Positions 12,225 to 24,049 are shown, numbered from the stretch's first letter. The stretch: 64,000 bases of DNA from Lucifuga dentata (GCA_014773175.1 VXCM01002207.1:62001-126000), one strand, 5' to 3'. Notes: generated by a model from the sequence alone, not told the origin. A program made the numbers and translations.

Positions 12225-12530
12225 GTAAGATGAGATGGAGGCGAGAAGAAGAATGGAGAAAGAGAGAGATGAGGAGGAGGAAGGGGGTCTGTGAGGGGGG
12301 TNGGAGGCGAGAAGAAGAATGGAGAAAGAGAGAGATGAGGAGGAGGAAGGGGGTCTGTGAGGGGGGTCTGTGAGTAACAGAGAGAGAGAAAGAAACAAAG
12401 ACAGGAAATAGAGTGGATTGTGATGACTAAGCTAATTGAGCTTTGTGTCACACAGCACTTTCACCCTCACAGCGGGAGTCAGAGAAAGAGAGAGGAAGGG
12501 GGAAAAGCAAAAGAGGGGAAGAAAAGTCAG
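12225..12530 (+). repeat. Polypurine block with duplicated 65-mer
   Basis: A G/A-rich stretch, with strongest asymmetry at 12225-12400 and 12478-12535. Within it, 12237-12301 and 12303-12367 are identical around the N at 12302, another join artefact. The minus-strand frames of 91 and 104 codons here are Ser/Pro/Leu low-complexity products, doubled by that artefact, and are not genes. Confidence 0.8.
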
Positions 12531-12941
12531 AGAAAGCTCATAAAAGCAGCATGCGTCTCTTTAATTTTCACATTCGTTGTGACTTTTACAAGCTGCTGTG
12601 GCAGAGGGCTGGGAAGCGGGTGAGTTAACGGGGCAGTGAGGCCTTCAGGCGCCCACGTCATGCTACGTACAGCAAGTCACTGCTGCTCAGTTATAATGCA
12701 ATCACAGGTGCGTAGTCCCATTCCTGAGCATTTAGTCATCCAAAAGCAATAGAATGCAATATGGGTCACTTTTAACACGTCTGCAAATATTTTGTGAGCA
12801 GACGTCAACGTGCATGTTGAACTAAAACAACAAGGAAATGGATGGAAATGAAAATTTAATTAATCTCAGAATAAGAGTCACCAGTACAAAGCACAAGGAG
12901 TTCTATGGAGTCATGTCAACATCAAAACACAGAAAAACCCA

Positions 12942-12960
12942 CCACACACACACACACACA
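12942..12960. repeat. (CA)n microsatellite
   Basis: Nine CA units. Confidence 0.9.
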
Positions 12961-13039
12961 GTGCAAAGAGATGTGGAAAAGGTGTTTAAAAAATCCTTTT
13001 TTACCGTGTAATATATACATGGTAATAAATTTAACCCTG

Positions 13040-13175
13040 ACAGGGACCATTCTTCACAATAATGCTTTTACTTTTAAATACATTTTAGTGCTAATGCTAA
13101 ATTTACTACTATGAAGTATTTGTACCTTCAGGGTATTAATAGTTATACTTAAGTAAAGGATTTAAATAGTTCTTG
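13040..13175 (+). mobile_element. ACTTAAGTA-type fish repeat, right-end fragment
   Basis: The sequence CTTTTACTTTTAAATACATTTTAG, then GAAGTATTTGTAC, then ATACTTAAGTAAAGGATTTAAATAG matches the terminal part of the same family as 16180-16608, in the opposite orientation. The left part is missing. Confidence 0.55.
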
Positions 13176-13804
13176 CCCCCCTGAACGTGAGCGTGTGTGA
13201 CCTCATTGGGGCTTGGCAGTGTGACTGGATGAGTTAACGAGTATTAGTGTGTGAGAGAGAAGACAGAGTGTATGTGCATGTATGTGTATTCTCTAGTGTG
13301 TGTTTATGTGTGTGTAGGTGATAGTAAATCCTGACTCAGAAGTTCTTGCTCTTGACTGTATCCTGTACAGTCAAGAGCAAGGTATCCAAGGTATCCTGTA
13401 ATCACATGCTCCTCAGCCCAGAATGAGGTAGGTGGAACATTGGGAGGATGTGGAGTTGGAGTGTGTGTGTGTGTGTGTGTGTGTGTGCACACGAGCCAGC
13501 AAGATGTGTGTGCACACATATCTTTGCACAGCTCCATATAGTAGTGTATGTCCTGTATGTGTGTGTGTGGCAGATAAGAGCTACTTTAAGAAAGAAGCCT
13601 CCAGGCGATACAGGGGCAGTAAATCTGTGTGTCTGTCTGTTGGTGGTGTGTGTGTGTGTGTCTGAGTGTGTGTCAATCTGTGGGCTCTTTGGTGGGTGGA
13701 GGACAAGACACTGATGTCAAACATGATATGGTAACAGCTGGAAAATTCACTTTACCTCCACCCTTCTCTCTCTCTAAAGGGTGTGTGTGAGCGTGTGTGT
13801 ATGA

Positions 13805-13835
<31 letters not shown>

Positions 13836-13860
13836 CATTTGTGTGTTTTTACTAGACCAC
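13176..13860 (+). repeat. GT-rich block with several (GT)n arrays
   Basis: About 680 bases are rich in TG dinucleotides. The clear arrays are at 13461-13487 and 13804-13827, with shorter ones near 13560 and 13647. Val/Cys-rich open frames across the block are artefacts of the repeat. A 16-base hairpin (13345-13381) lies inside. Confidence 0.75.
13345..13381. other. Perfect hairpin, 16-base arms
   Basis: The left arm 13345-13360 (CTTGCTCTTGACTGTA) is the exact reverse complement of 13366-13381, with a five-base loop TCCTG. The following bases repeat pieces of the stem and loop (GTATCC occurs twice more by 13398), suggesting local slippage. Function unknown. Confidence 0.7.
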
Positions 13861-14133
13861 TTCCTTGTTGCAAGTAAGTTAGCGTAAACTTTCACTTTAC
13901 AAGTTAGAATTAAAATAGGTTCAAACAGAGTTTTTATGGATGTGGTAGCCTCTTATTCAAAATCTCCCGAAATCCAGTTTCTTTTTCCATGTGTGTGTGT
14001 GTGTAGGCAGATCAGAAAAAATAGATTATCCAAGGAACTATTTTACTTCATTTAACTTTGGATATCCCTATTATTGCCAAATGTTGTTCGTAACCATAAT
14101 GGCAAAGGTACTAACAACACTGGGGCTGTCACC

Positions 14134-14396
14134 TCCTTTAAATGTCATTGTCGACATTTAAAGGACCATACAGGCAATTTTTCTCTCTCTCTATTTGTTG
14201 AGCTGAAATACCAGTGAGCTCAACAAATACTTCATACTACATAACTGCAAACCATTTTCCAAAACATAGCACTGGAGCTGTAAATATTAGCATTGTTTTT
14301 CCTACCTTCCAGACAGCTGTTGGTTTCGCTTCATTCCAGTACACTATAAAAATCGACTTGAAAGCTGCTTGAGATAAGCAATCCATCACAGCGTTT
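14134..14396 (-). mobile_element. TTAA-flanked element, copy E (half copy)
   Basis: The terminal repeat starts TTAAAGGACCATAC at 14158. The interior follows as in copy A: CCATTTTCCAAAACATA, then TTTTTCCTACCTTCCAGACA, then GGTTTCGCTTCATTCCAG, ending near AAGCAATCCATCACAGCG. The far half is absent. Just outside the edge, 14134-14146 is an exact inverted copy of 14153-14165, so a second TCCTTTAA faces the element end head to head. Inside the terminal repeat an unrelated hairpin with 13-base arms (14192-14204 with 14217-14229) replaces the usual CATGTTTGAGCC region. Confidence 0.65.
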
Positions 14397-16179
14397 TTCT
14401 ATTAAATAAATAATTTCAAAAATTGTGTTTCATGAAATGTAGTAGTATGTTATATTATATAAAGTAGTAATATAGTATTTGCACAGGATCACAGATGACA
14501 TCCATATTATAAATCAGGTCCCTAGACAATATTAATCCCATGTGAATATGGCGCTTTTTCAACAATGACAAGATATTTACGAACACCAAAGTACAGAAAG
14601 TTATTTCCTGCCTTGCTGCTACTGTTGATAAGTGAAGCAAATGAGATATCAGCAGATTCCCCTTTTATCTGTAAAATCTGCCTCTTTATTAAGGCAAACT
14701 GCGACGCCAAACTCTGCTATCTTCTTTCACTCTACCTGTGTCTTTCCTTTGCTTGACTTGTGAACAGGTAGTGATTAGTGTCTAGATGAAGGACACTGTA
14801 AACAGGATCCATTAGCTGATGATGGACATGCCTGCTGATTCCAGGGTTCAAATTTGTCTCTATAGTAGGATTTAGGGTTCATGACAGGACAGTACGGAGA
14901 TTTGTCAACCAGTAGAGATCTTGCTATACCTGATCAAATTAAATGCTACAGATTAAATGCAGCGTGAATTTTCACCTTTTTATTTAGGCAAAATTCACTT
15001 CATTCACCACAAAATGTCAGCAATAGAACAAACATTGTCCTTATATGCATTTGTGCTGCCTTATGTCAGTCTAAGTACACCCTAATGTCTAATACGCTGG
15101 CATATGCAAAAATGGAATTGCAGTGCATAATGTTTTACATGCTGAATGTGTTTGTATATTTTAGTTACTTTTCTTGATTCAAGGTTTATTTAGTTTCAAT
15201 TATTTTACGTTCCATTTTTTTATTATTCAGAATAATTTAATTTCCAATAAAGTTTATTATTTAATGGTAAAATATTGTGCATCAGTACAGATTTTTTTCT
15301 GCAAGTTTTTAACAAATGGGTTTGTGGAATTGTCAGCAAAAGTCGTTATATTCTGTATTTACTTATGTTTTCAGTGTCAAAACTTATCAATATCAGTCTC
15401 AAAAATCCAGTAATGGTCAACTTAACCCCCACCCTCCCAGCCCCCGTTTCCCTTTGAGGGAACCCTACTCACGTCATTACACCTCCCACCCTGNCCCACC
15501 CTCCCAGCCCCCGTTTCCCTTTGAGGGAACCCTACTCACGTCATTACACCTCCCACCCTGATGAAAACCTCACAGGACCCAGCAGCAACATTCCAACTTG
15601 TTTTACAACCTTCTGTCTGCTAATAGCTCATTATCCAGCTGCCTTCAAATAAACCCCCTGTCATTTTCACCCTGCCAGCCGCTGTCTCAAACACATGCAC
15701 ACATACACAAACATGCAAGGTACACATGCATGAAAAATTACACACCCCTGTACAATCTGTCTCTGTCTAGCTGTCTCTGTTTATTATTTCTTCCATCTTT
15801 TTCTTGGCTTAGGAGCTTATTATTAATTGTCGATTGGGGTTTTTCTGCAGCCACATAGGAAAAATTCACGAAAACAAGATGGTGTTTCACATCTGGGAGG
15901 TGGTGCATCATTTATAATGGAAGAAAACAATAAGCCTTCTTTATTACCACATACAAGTGGACTGGTGATGGCAGGGTTGGAGAGGGATGCTGAAAGCAGC
16001 CAAAAGATTACAATTCTAGTTTTGTGACGTCAACTGGAGTTTAATTAAGTTAAGCTGATATGCAGCTAAAGAATCATTGGATTCCAAGCACCCCCATCTG
16101 TCTCTCTCAGTCTCAGCACAATCATGTCTTTAATCCCTGCAGCCCTCATTGTCACACATTTCTCTCAGATTTGCACTAG
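14397..16179. other. Noncoding stretch, mostly nothing recognised
   Basis: Short AT-rich open frames only. One artefactual duplication (15428-15560) is listed separately. No repeat family is recognised. Confidence 0.5.
15428..15560. repeat. 66-base duplication around a single N (assembly artefact)
   Basis: Bases 15428-15493 and 15495-15560 are identical around the N at 15494. The apparent internal repeat in the open frame at 15316-15561 is caused by this join. Confidence 0.85.
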
Positions 16180-16608
16180 ACAGTGGTGCAATACATTCAG
16201 GTCCTTTCCTTACTGCAATATAACAATAGTACATTCCAAGTAAAAGTCCTGCAGTTAAATTGTATCATAAAATTAAGATGTAATTACAACAAAGTAAAAG
16301 TTCTCATTATGAAGTATGGCCACTTTCAGTGTTAAATTATTGATGCATTAACCTGTAAATAGCATTTTAATGTTATACATGGTTGACATGGTGCTACATG
16401 CATATCTCCACATGCTTTATCCACTCAACTAATTGTGGGTAGTTTAATTTATGAAATGTATCATATTTTAATAGTTTATGTTTTTCATGTAACAATAGCT
16501 AGAAACTAAAATGTATGTGTCCCTGAAACACAGCACAGTACAAAGTACAAAGTGCTCAAAGTGCAAGTACTTCAGTACCTCAAAATTGCACTTATGTAAA
16601 GTACTGAA
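16180..16608 (-). mobile_element. ACTTAAGTA-type fish repeat, apparently full length
   Basis: It begins ACAGTGGTGCAATACATTCAG, continues with ACATTCCAAGTAAAAGTCCTGC and GTAAAAGTTCTCATTATG, and ends with CAAGTACTTCAGTACCTC, then AAAATTGCACTTATGTAAAG. This order corresponds to the reverse orientation of a very common teleost repeat of about 430 bases. Both ends are present and the middle is uninterrupted. There is no open frame of its own; the two opposing frames at 16468-16726 are accidental. Confidence 0.65.
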
Positions 16609-19192
16609 ACAGCAGAATACAGAAATGCAGAGGTGTTCATACATAACTAAAAAGGTTTTAACAAATACTGAAAAGCTGACTTTTATAACACGAAAGGTTT
16701 TCAAGATACCAGCAATTTCCAGGTAAAGACATTTATCTCTCCTTTCACTGTCTTACCAAGCTACCCTCACAAATTACAAAAACGAATGTAAAAAAAATTT
16801 AATAGCTAAATTTACATTTTTAAACTATGGGATGGAATCCTGAAAATATCTGCTTTATTTCCAATTGTTGATTTTGGTCAGTGCCTCACCAAGTTTAAGA
16901 ATCTCTTAATATGCAGATGATGTTCTGTTGTATATTGAAATTCTGACCAGATGCTCCAGCAGAAGAGGATTCAGTGTTTATCTGTTCATCCACAACTGCT
17001 AATGGCTGGATTGGCAACACTAATCTGTCCCTCTTTGATTTATAGTACACACAGATTTTTCACCAATTTTTCTGTATGTTACAATTATTATATTTAGACC
17101 AATAGAAAAGATTGTAGGGTCATGAGCAAGCTAGAGTGTAAATGACAATGTTTCATGCTATCAAACACACTAATAAGGGTCACACACACTCAAAACAAAG
17201 GGTCTACTGAATGCAGAATAGTAACAGCCCTTCATAATAAAGGCAAGCTGGAGCTGGCTGAAAGAGAGCGCTCACAAGCAGGTCCAGAGTCTTCATGAAA
17301 CTGGACATTCGATAGCTGCTTGTGTGGGTGTTTGTGTGAGACTGTGACATTGATACCTCCTAATAAACCAGCCGACCGCATCCATCCATCCATCCAGTCG
17401 AAAGGTCACTTCTAATAGGTCAACCTTGGACAGATGGCCACAGGCAGAGAGTGGGTGGTGTGAGTGTGCCTCTGTTTAGGAGGGTTTACTTCCAGAAAAG
17501 TATTCACCTTTACTGGCACTTGACTACTCTCCTCATTCCACTATTTATACACACTAATATTAAAGGTCATGTGAGAGAGGAAGCGGTATATACACACACA
17601 CGCACCTCATTAAGAGACCGCAGCCACATCTGATTGTTATGGAAAAATATGGTAATGGAACAATAATGATGATAGGAGAACCAGCAGTCTAAACGCTCTT
17701 ACACCAGACTGATGCCTACGCCATCCTGTATAATTTCAAATAGAAAAAGTAATGAGGTGTGTATATGTGGGGTGGTGGTGATGGTGGGGAATCTTGTGCC
17801 ATTCTATATAGTCCTCTCTGCTGCTAGAAAGGTAGAACTGCTCCTGTTCCTGCAACACGGTTAAATTGTTCCCAGATATGGGATCAGTTAACACACACAC
17901 ATTCACACACCCCTATGTAAAGCATGTTTAGAAAGTGTTTTATGCTCATCCATATCCTTTTGCCAAGTTGTGACAGGAGATCTCTAGCTATAAAGTCTGC
18001 ATAAATGTTCATACAGTCCTTTCATGGAAGATGCCTGGACTTTCTTTGCTAAACAAAAATGGATGCTGCTTTGATCCAAGAATCACAGCTTTTCCTGAAG
18101 GATGTCTCCAGAGTGCCTCATCTCCCTCTCCTTATGATTTACAGAATTTCCATTATGTAACATACCATTTGTTTTACATCAAGCAAAACATAAACTATAT
18201 AGCAATTTATTTTTACAAAAAAATCATCGACAGAGAAAGGAGAAATTATAATACTGGCATTTGTAATTTAACACATTCGCAGATCTATGTCTAGAAAGTT
18301 AAAGTTGAGTCACTGGACTGGAAAAACTTTGAAAATGTTTCGCAGATCACCTGAAAGGCTTCTTCAGTTCTAGGAGGAACACAGCAGCATTTACTTCCAC
18401 ATGCAGACACACTCACACCCATCAATGAGACGGTTTAGCCTTTAACTTTCTAGACATCTTACCACCTAGATCACTGAGATGAACCTTCACAGACATTCAC
18501 AGATGCTGCTGCTGTGACATTTGTTACACCGTGTACTGATTGCCAGTCTATCACAGGACTAACACACACAGACAGCTTATCACCCTCCAATTCACATCTA
18601 AGGACAATTTTAGAATTTTCACTTCACCTAACCTGAATGTCTTTACTGAATATTGATTCAATCCCAGGAGCTTCTCACTATATTTTTTTTTACAAGAAAA
18701 AGGGATTTTTTAATATTTGCAAACAACTCTTATCACTTTACATGAGCGTGTTTTCTACTCAGGTTCAAGTAGGGAATGAAAGCACAGGAGGGAGACTGAG
18801 GATGACATACAATACAAATCAGAACACACATGATACATGCCTGCTGCACCACAGGGTACCCTCAGTTTCATCATTTTCCCTTTCATCTCGTCATGTGAGT
18901 GAAGCATGAATGAACAATGTTCTGGTGTAAGCAGTGGGGAGTTTAGAGTAAGTCTTGGTTCTTGGGTGGAGAGATACTCTATCATGAGAGAGGCTGACCA
19001 AAAAGAAACCAGGCAGATGTGGGGGAAGGATGAGTAAGTTAGAGAAAGGAAGAGAAAAGTGAGTTAGAGGAATTCAACGTAGTTGAATGACACAGCGAGT
19101 GCTTAGTGTAACTCTGCATGTTGTTTAAGGATGGGTAACACTAACACAATCCTTAGTCTATTAGTGATGTTGCTCATAATGTATTCTAATGT

Positions 19193-19225
19193 TGGAGTTG
19201 TCAGTGTAAAACACTGACAACTCCA
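19193..19225. other. Perfect hairpin, 15-base arms, 3-base loop
   Basis: The left arm TGGAGTTGTCAGTGT (19193-19207) is exactly complementary in reverse to 19211-19225, with loop AAA. It is not part of any repeat I recognise. It is too short for a typical miRNA precursor by itself. Confidence 0.75.
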
Positions 19226-19889
19226 GACTAAAATACAGTATAATAGATAGCACAACACAAACTTTGTATGATTTGCTGGGTTGTCAAAGCGATACACCAG
19301 CCAAATGCAGGCACTTACTCACGCTCAACACGGTTGTACATGAGGATTGAAAACTGCATTCAAGCATGTTCTGGTGGAAATATGCAACATGCTGAGCGTA
19401 GAAAAGTGGATTTTGCTGTATATGTGGCTTGAAAAAGTTTTATGGATATTTTGACACTTTTTTACTGTCGGAAAATGGGTCAGCATATGCATGTTTTGTA
19501 ACCAGCGTGATTCCCAACTGACTATAGCTGCTGTTTTTCATCAGTGAGGAACTGTAAAACTTTTTACACTTAGCCTCCCCCATTTAAATAAACATAACTG
19601 CATAATGCTTCATTTCTGCAGAGCACACACACTGTAATGTTTTAACTGGGGTCAGTTGAGCTTTAATCCTTGTTATAGCTTTGAGCACTCCAACAACATG
19701 CGCATAGCCATAGTACAAGTACCTGCCAGGTAAGTTTGGAGGGATTCCCTGCACAGTCCAAAGCAGATAAGACAAAAGTTCAAACAGATCAACACAGACC
19801 AAGTCTTTCACCTCAGCTCACATGGTCCTGCGTGTGTGTGTGTGTTATCAGTGTTTCATCTCTATGTATTTTGAGACAGATTCTGACAG

Positions 19890-19913
19890 TCTCTCTCTCT
19901 CTCTCTCTCTCTC
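19890..19913. repeat. (CT)n microsatellite
   Basis: Twelve CT units. Confidence 0.95.
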
Positions 19914-21322
19914 AATTCTCTATTGTTTATTGATTCTTTAGAACATATGAAACCAAACAATGAATATTTGTGTCACTATATCTGGCCAAGGACCTCACTG
20001 TGTTGATTTTAATCATCTAAAACCAAATCACATAGTTCCTGACAAAGAACAGATGGGAAAAACTCAATTAACGACTCTCTAGTGAGTCATCCCAACAGTA
20101 TAAGGTCTGATCCCACTCATATGGCTGATGAATACCAAACTGGCACTTCCATGTAATTACAGCACTGGTTTCTAGTACCATGTGTTTAAGCAAGCTGAAT
20201 CACTCACAGGAAAACACAACACCTGGATCTTAAGGCCACATAAAGTAAGTATCTATTAAAGCATGTCACAGGTTCAAGCATGGGCCACTTACAGCATCAT
20301 TTGGCAGGGTAAAGGTTTGTACGAATGGGGTTGCAGGACTTTTGTTTTTTAGCTGGCTGCAGTTAACAGGCATCTGCTTGCAAGCAGGCAGAAAAGCAAG
20401 CCCTCAGAGCATTTGAACACAATGACGTTCAATTAATTAAAGCATAATCACCGCCAGATCTCTCTCTAACCAGCCTGTGAGGGTTGGGGAAAAGGAGGAG
20501 GATGTGAGGTTCCTATAAAGCAGGGGAAAGGCAATGAAGAGAAGTTTTTTAGCCTTAAATACCATTATGAAAATGTTATTGTATCCCTTTAAGCTTAGTT
20601 TCCATGAGCCAAAAGATGTATGGCCGGGCTGCTGTATAAGGCAAGGGTTAATGACTGTGACGGACCTTCTCTCTGTCATCAAGTTGCTTCAGTCTGGGTC
20701 ATGAGTTCATGTCCAATGTTTGCCAACCTTTAAAGACTGTGTAAAGGGAAAAATTACGCTTGAGTTGTTAAATTATATATATGCCTAACCAAAAGCTACC
20801 CAAGGTTGCTGACGTGGAATAAAATTCATGTACATTAAGAAACAGATACTTGCTTACCTGGTTTATATCTGCAAAACCTTGGTGTATACACTGAAACATA
20901 TAATATGCCAGCAGGAATAGAGTGTATATGACTACATTAGTGTGTGTGCATGTGAACATGTGTACAGTTTATACCTATAGTGTTAACATCAGTTCCATTG
21001 AAATGCTTGGAGAGGTTGGTTTCAGCTCTTCTCCTACCTGGTACTTCCCAAAGCCTCTTATCAGTTCGCATATTAGAGAGAGGGTTGAAGACGCAGTACT
21101 GGTCACGTTAAACAGTGTCTATGAACATTTTGAACAGGCTCAAAATTTTGTTAAAATTCTGTTTGTTGATTTAGCAGTGCATTCAATACTATCCAACCTC
21201 ACATCCTGGCTGGCAGCCTGTGAGACTTGGGGGTACGGGGGGATCTACTTTTGTGGGTGATTGACCTTGAACACAGCCAACAGGTTAAACTTGGATCTGT
21301 GATGTCACCTCCAATTACAGCC

Positions 21323-21856
21323 AGCTCAGGAGCACCACAGGGATGTGTGTTGTCAGCTGTTCTTTATGTTTTATACACTTATGATTGCCAGTCTTCCCAG
21401 CCAAATCACACTGTTTTTAAATATGCAGATGACACCGATGTAGTGGGTTTTTAAAATTTTGATGCTAATTCTTTAGCCTGTTTTGAGAGGGAGACAAAGC
21501 AGTTTATGAACTGGTGTAAGGATAATTACCTCCAGGTCAATGTTACAGAGACAAAGGATATGCTGCTTGATTTCAGACAAAATAAGACAGATGTGGCACT
21601 TGCCAAAATTGATGGTGAAACAGTTAGAGTCTCTACTTATAAATATCTGGGCACAGACATTGATGATAATTTTAAATTCACTGACTGTGCAATATCTAAG
21701 GTTAAAAAGATGCAGCAAAGAATGTTTTTCTTGCGACAGTTAAAGAAATTTAATGTGGACCAGCATATCCTCCAGCTCTTTTATTATTCAGCGTTGCAGA
21801 GTTTCGACCTTTGGTTTAGTATGTGTGTTTGGAAACATGATGGTAAAGGATCGTAA
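21323..21856 (+). pseudogene. Reverse transcriptase fragment of the LINE
   Basis: This is the best-preserved part of the LINE polymerase. It has SGAPQGC (motif B region), YADD (motif C) at 21422-21433, and the downstream thumb-like segment with KYLGTDID. One in-frame TAA at 21452-21454 divides it. The palm aspartates of YADD are kept, but the upstream frameshift and this stop preclude a working protein. Confidence 0.8.
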
Positions 21857-22040
21857 CAAACTGCAGTGGGTCATCAATATGTGAGTAAGATTATCAGCCT
21901 GAAACAGACTTCAGTAGAACACATCTACAATGATTTATTTTTAACAAGACTCATTGTATTATGGAAGATCAAACTCATCCGTTACATGAAAAGTTTAGGG
22001 TTGGTTGGTTTAATGGTTTTGTGTGTTTTTTGTTCATCTC

Positions 22041-22175
22041 TCTGGCTTTTGCACCTATGGTCAAATGAATTTCCTTTTTGGATAATAAAGTTAAACTGAA
22101 CTGAACANTCTGGCTTTTGCACCTATGGTCAAATGAATTTCCTTTTTGGATAATAAAGTTAAACTGAACTGAACA
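22041..22175. repeat. 67-base duplication around a single N (assembly artefact)
   Basis: Bases 22041-22107 and 22109-22175 are identical around the N at 22108. They contain the 3' end of the LINE, so the LINE appears to have two tails but probably has one. Confidence 0.85.
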
Positions 22176-22177
22176 TT

Positions 22178-22493
22178 TTTATGAAGTGCATCTGTTGAAA
22201 CCTGCTAGAATCGATAATGCCTTTCTTCTCTTTGTGAGTTTATCCTTAAAAACAGTCTTCACTGGGACTATATTCTGTGGCAGAGATGTACATTTTCTTC
22301 TGTGTTCCATGTTGGATCAGTTAAATTAAGTAAGTAACTGGAATGAACTGAAACCAACAGCAGTGAGGAAGATTGGACAAAAATTCTAAAATGTCCTGCT
22401 CTGGTAGCATATTTTGGAAAGTGGCTGGCAGTAATGTAACGTGTATGTGGCTTGTATTTATTGGGCTCAAACATGCAGAATCACCACCTTTAA
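22178..22493 (+). mobile_element. TTAA-flanked element, copy F (right part), abutting the LINE
   Basis: It matches copy B from about its middle: TTATGAAGT, GGGACTATATTCTGTGGCAGAG, GGAATGAACTGAAACCAACAG, GGCAGTAATGTAACGTG, GGGCTCAAACATGCAGAATCACC, and the right edge CCTTTAA (TTAA at 22490-22493). The match starts within a few bases of the LINE 3' end. The LINE may therefore have inserted into this element, but I could not find the element's left half upstream of the LINE. Confidence 0.65.
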
Positions 22494-22888
22494 AAGCTGT
22501 TTTGGTAGCGTAAAATGCAGTATATTTTGAAGTCATAATCCTACAACCATTTAAACCTTTTTCACCACATTTGCATCAGTTATGGTCTCTTCAAGATGCT
22601 GAAGAGATTAAAAAAAGCAGTAAAATACACAAAAAGAAAAGACACTGCTAATGTTGGGATGAAAATCATTCATATCAACATTCATATCAAAGTCATGACT
22701 TGACAATTGTCATCTGGACTTCTGGAATGAAAAGCAAGAACAAAGAAATGTAGGCAAAGAACAAGCAAAAGCTAAAGACCTTCAACGCTTTCATCTAGTT
22801 CTGCTGTTATCTGCACATCATATCACAGCTTCAGTCACACAGAGAGCTATTCTTCAGTGGCCTGCATAGACACAGCATACCTGGGATT

Positions 22889-22890
<2 letters not shown>

Positions 22891-22922
<32 letters not shown>

Positions 22923-22925
22923 AGN

Positions 22926-22975
<50 letters not shown>

Positions 22976-23052
22976 CATAAGGATAGTAAGAAAAATAGTG
23001 GAAGAGATTATGAGATTACACATTCTTCACTTCAGAGATACTTACATAATTT

Positions 23053-23094
<42 letters not shown>

Positions 23095-23359
23095 GTGGAC
23101 CTCTCTCTCCATCAAATAAACTTGAGACCACAGGCCACCCAGCTCTGGTGGGTAAAAATCTGGGAGCACACACATCATGTGGATGTGAGTACAAGAACAC
23201 ACACACACACACACACATTGGAAGACTATCAATCAACATTTCTTTCACCATCTCAACAGCAAGCTCACTTTGCCACTGTCCTGTTCCTGGTGGTCTGTCC
23301 CAGTCATCTACTTCAGTAATGAAATTTAATTCAGAGGTAAATGTGGAAGAACTGTGTGT

Positions 23360-23406
<47 letters not shown>
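22891..23406. repeat. Microsatellite cluster beside the assembly gap
   Basis: In order: (GT)n 22891-22920 running directly into (GA)n 22921-22973 with an N at 22925, (CA)n 23055-23092, (CA)n 23197-23217, and (GT)n 23353-23406 ending at the gap. The long frame through this region (22857-24164) consists mainly of repeat-derived residues and unknown bases. Confidence 0.9.
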
Positions 23407-24049
23407 NNNNNNNNNNNNNNNNNNNNNNNNNNNNNNNNNNNNNNNNNNNNNNNNNNNNNNNNNNNNNNNNNNNNNNNNNNNNNNNNNNNNNNNNNNNNNN
23501 NNNNNNNNNNNNNNNNNNNNNNNNNNNNNNNNNNNNNNNNNNNNNNNNNNNNNNNNNNNNNNNNNNNNNNNNNNNNNNNNNNNNNNNNNNNNNNNNNNNN
23601 NNNNNNNNNNNNNNNNNNNNNNNNNNNNNNNNNNNNNNNNNNNNNNNNNNNNNNNNNNNNNNNNNNNNNNNNNNNNNNNNNNNNNNNNNNNNNNNNNNNN
23701 NNNNNNNNNNNNNNNNNNNNNNNNNNNNNNNNNNNNNNNNNNNNNNNNNNNNNNNNNNNNNNNNNNNNNNNNNNNNNNNNNNNNNNNNNNNNNNNNNNNN
23801 NNNNNNNNNNNNNNNNNNNNNNNNNNNNNNNNNNNNNNNNNNNNNNNNNNNNNNNNNNNNNNNNNNNNNNNNNNNNNNNNNNNNNNNNNNNNNNNNNNNN
23901 NNNNNNNNNNNNNNNNNNNNNNNNNNNNNNNNNNNNNNNNNNNNNNNNNNNNNNNNNNNNNNNNNNNNNNNNNNNNNNNNNNNNNNNNNNNNNNNNNNNN
24001 NNNNNNNNNNNNNNNNNNNNNNNNNNNNNNNNNNNNNNNNNNNNNNNNN
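23407..24049. other. Assembly gap (643 N)
   Basis: A run of unknown bases bounded by a long GT array on the left and the interior of a LINE on the right. The missing DNA probably includes the rest of the GT array and more of the LINE. Confidence 0.98.

Larger units (their letters stand above)
16609..21019. other. Noncoding stretch, nothing recognised beyond small repeats
   Basis: About 4.4 kb with no exon, RNA gene or interspersed repeat that I can identify. It holds a CCAT tetranucleotide run (17380-17396), a GT array (19832-19845), a CT array (19890-19913) and a perfect hairpin (19193-19225). Open frames are at most 90 codons, with no domain. Confidence 0.5.
21020..22175 (+). mobile_element. 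5'-truncated LINE, CR1/L2/Rex-like, with decayed reverse transcriptase
   Basis: A non-LTR retrotransposon remnant. In one frame, RERVEDAV is followed by a stretch ending LFVDLAV (the motif A aspartate codon is at 21168-21170). After a frameshift between about 21180 and 21230 the match continues with SSGAPQGCVLSAVLY (from 21323) and the catalytic motif YADD (21422-21433). A TAA stop at 21452-21454 interrupts this frame, which then resumes with the C-terminal region WCKDNYLQVN, TKDMLLDFR, YKYLGTDID and FFLRQLKKF to a stop at 21854-21856. A shifted frame continues as RNKLQW. The 3' end has AATAAAGTTAAACTGAACTGAAC, a short TGAAC-type tail typical of this LINE group. The N-terminal endonuclease region is missing. 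The element is not functional. Confidence 0.85.

Noticed and set aside
12123..12451. Minus-strand frames with an internally duplicated Pro/Ser-rich peptide
   Set aside because: The duplication is the 65-base join artefact around the N at 12302, in purine-rich DNA.
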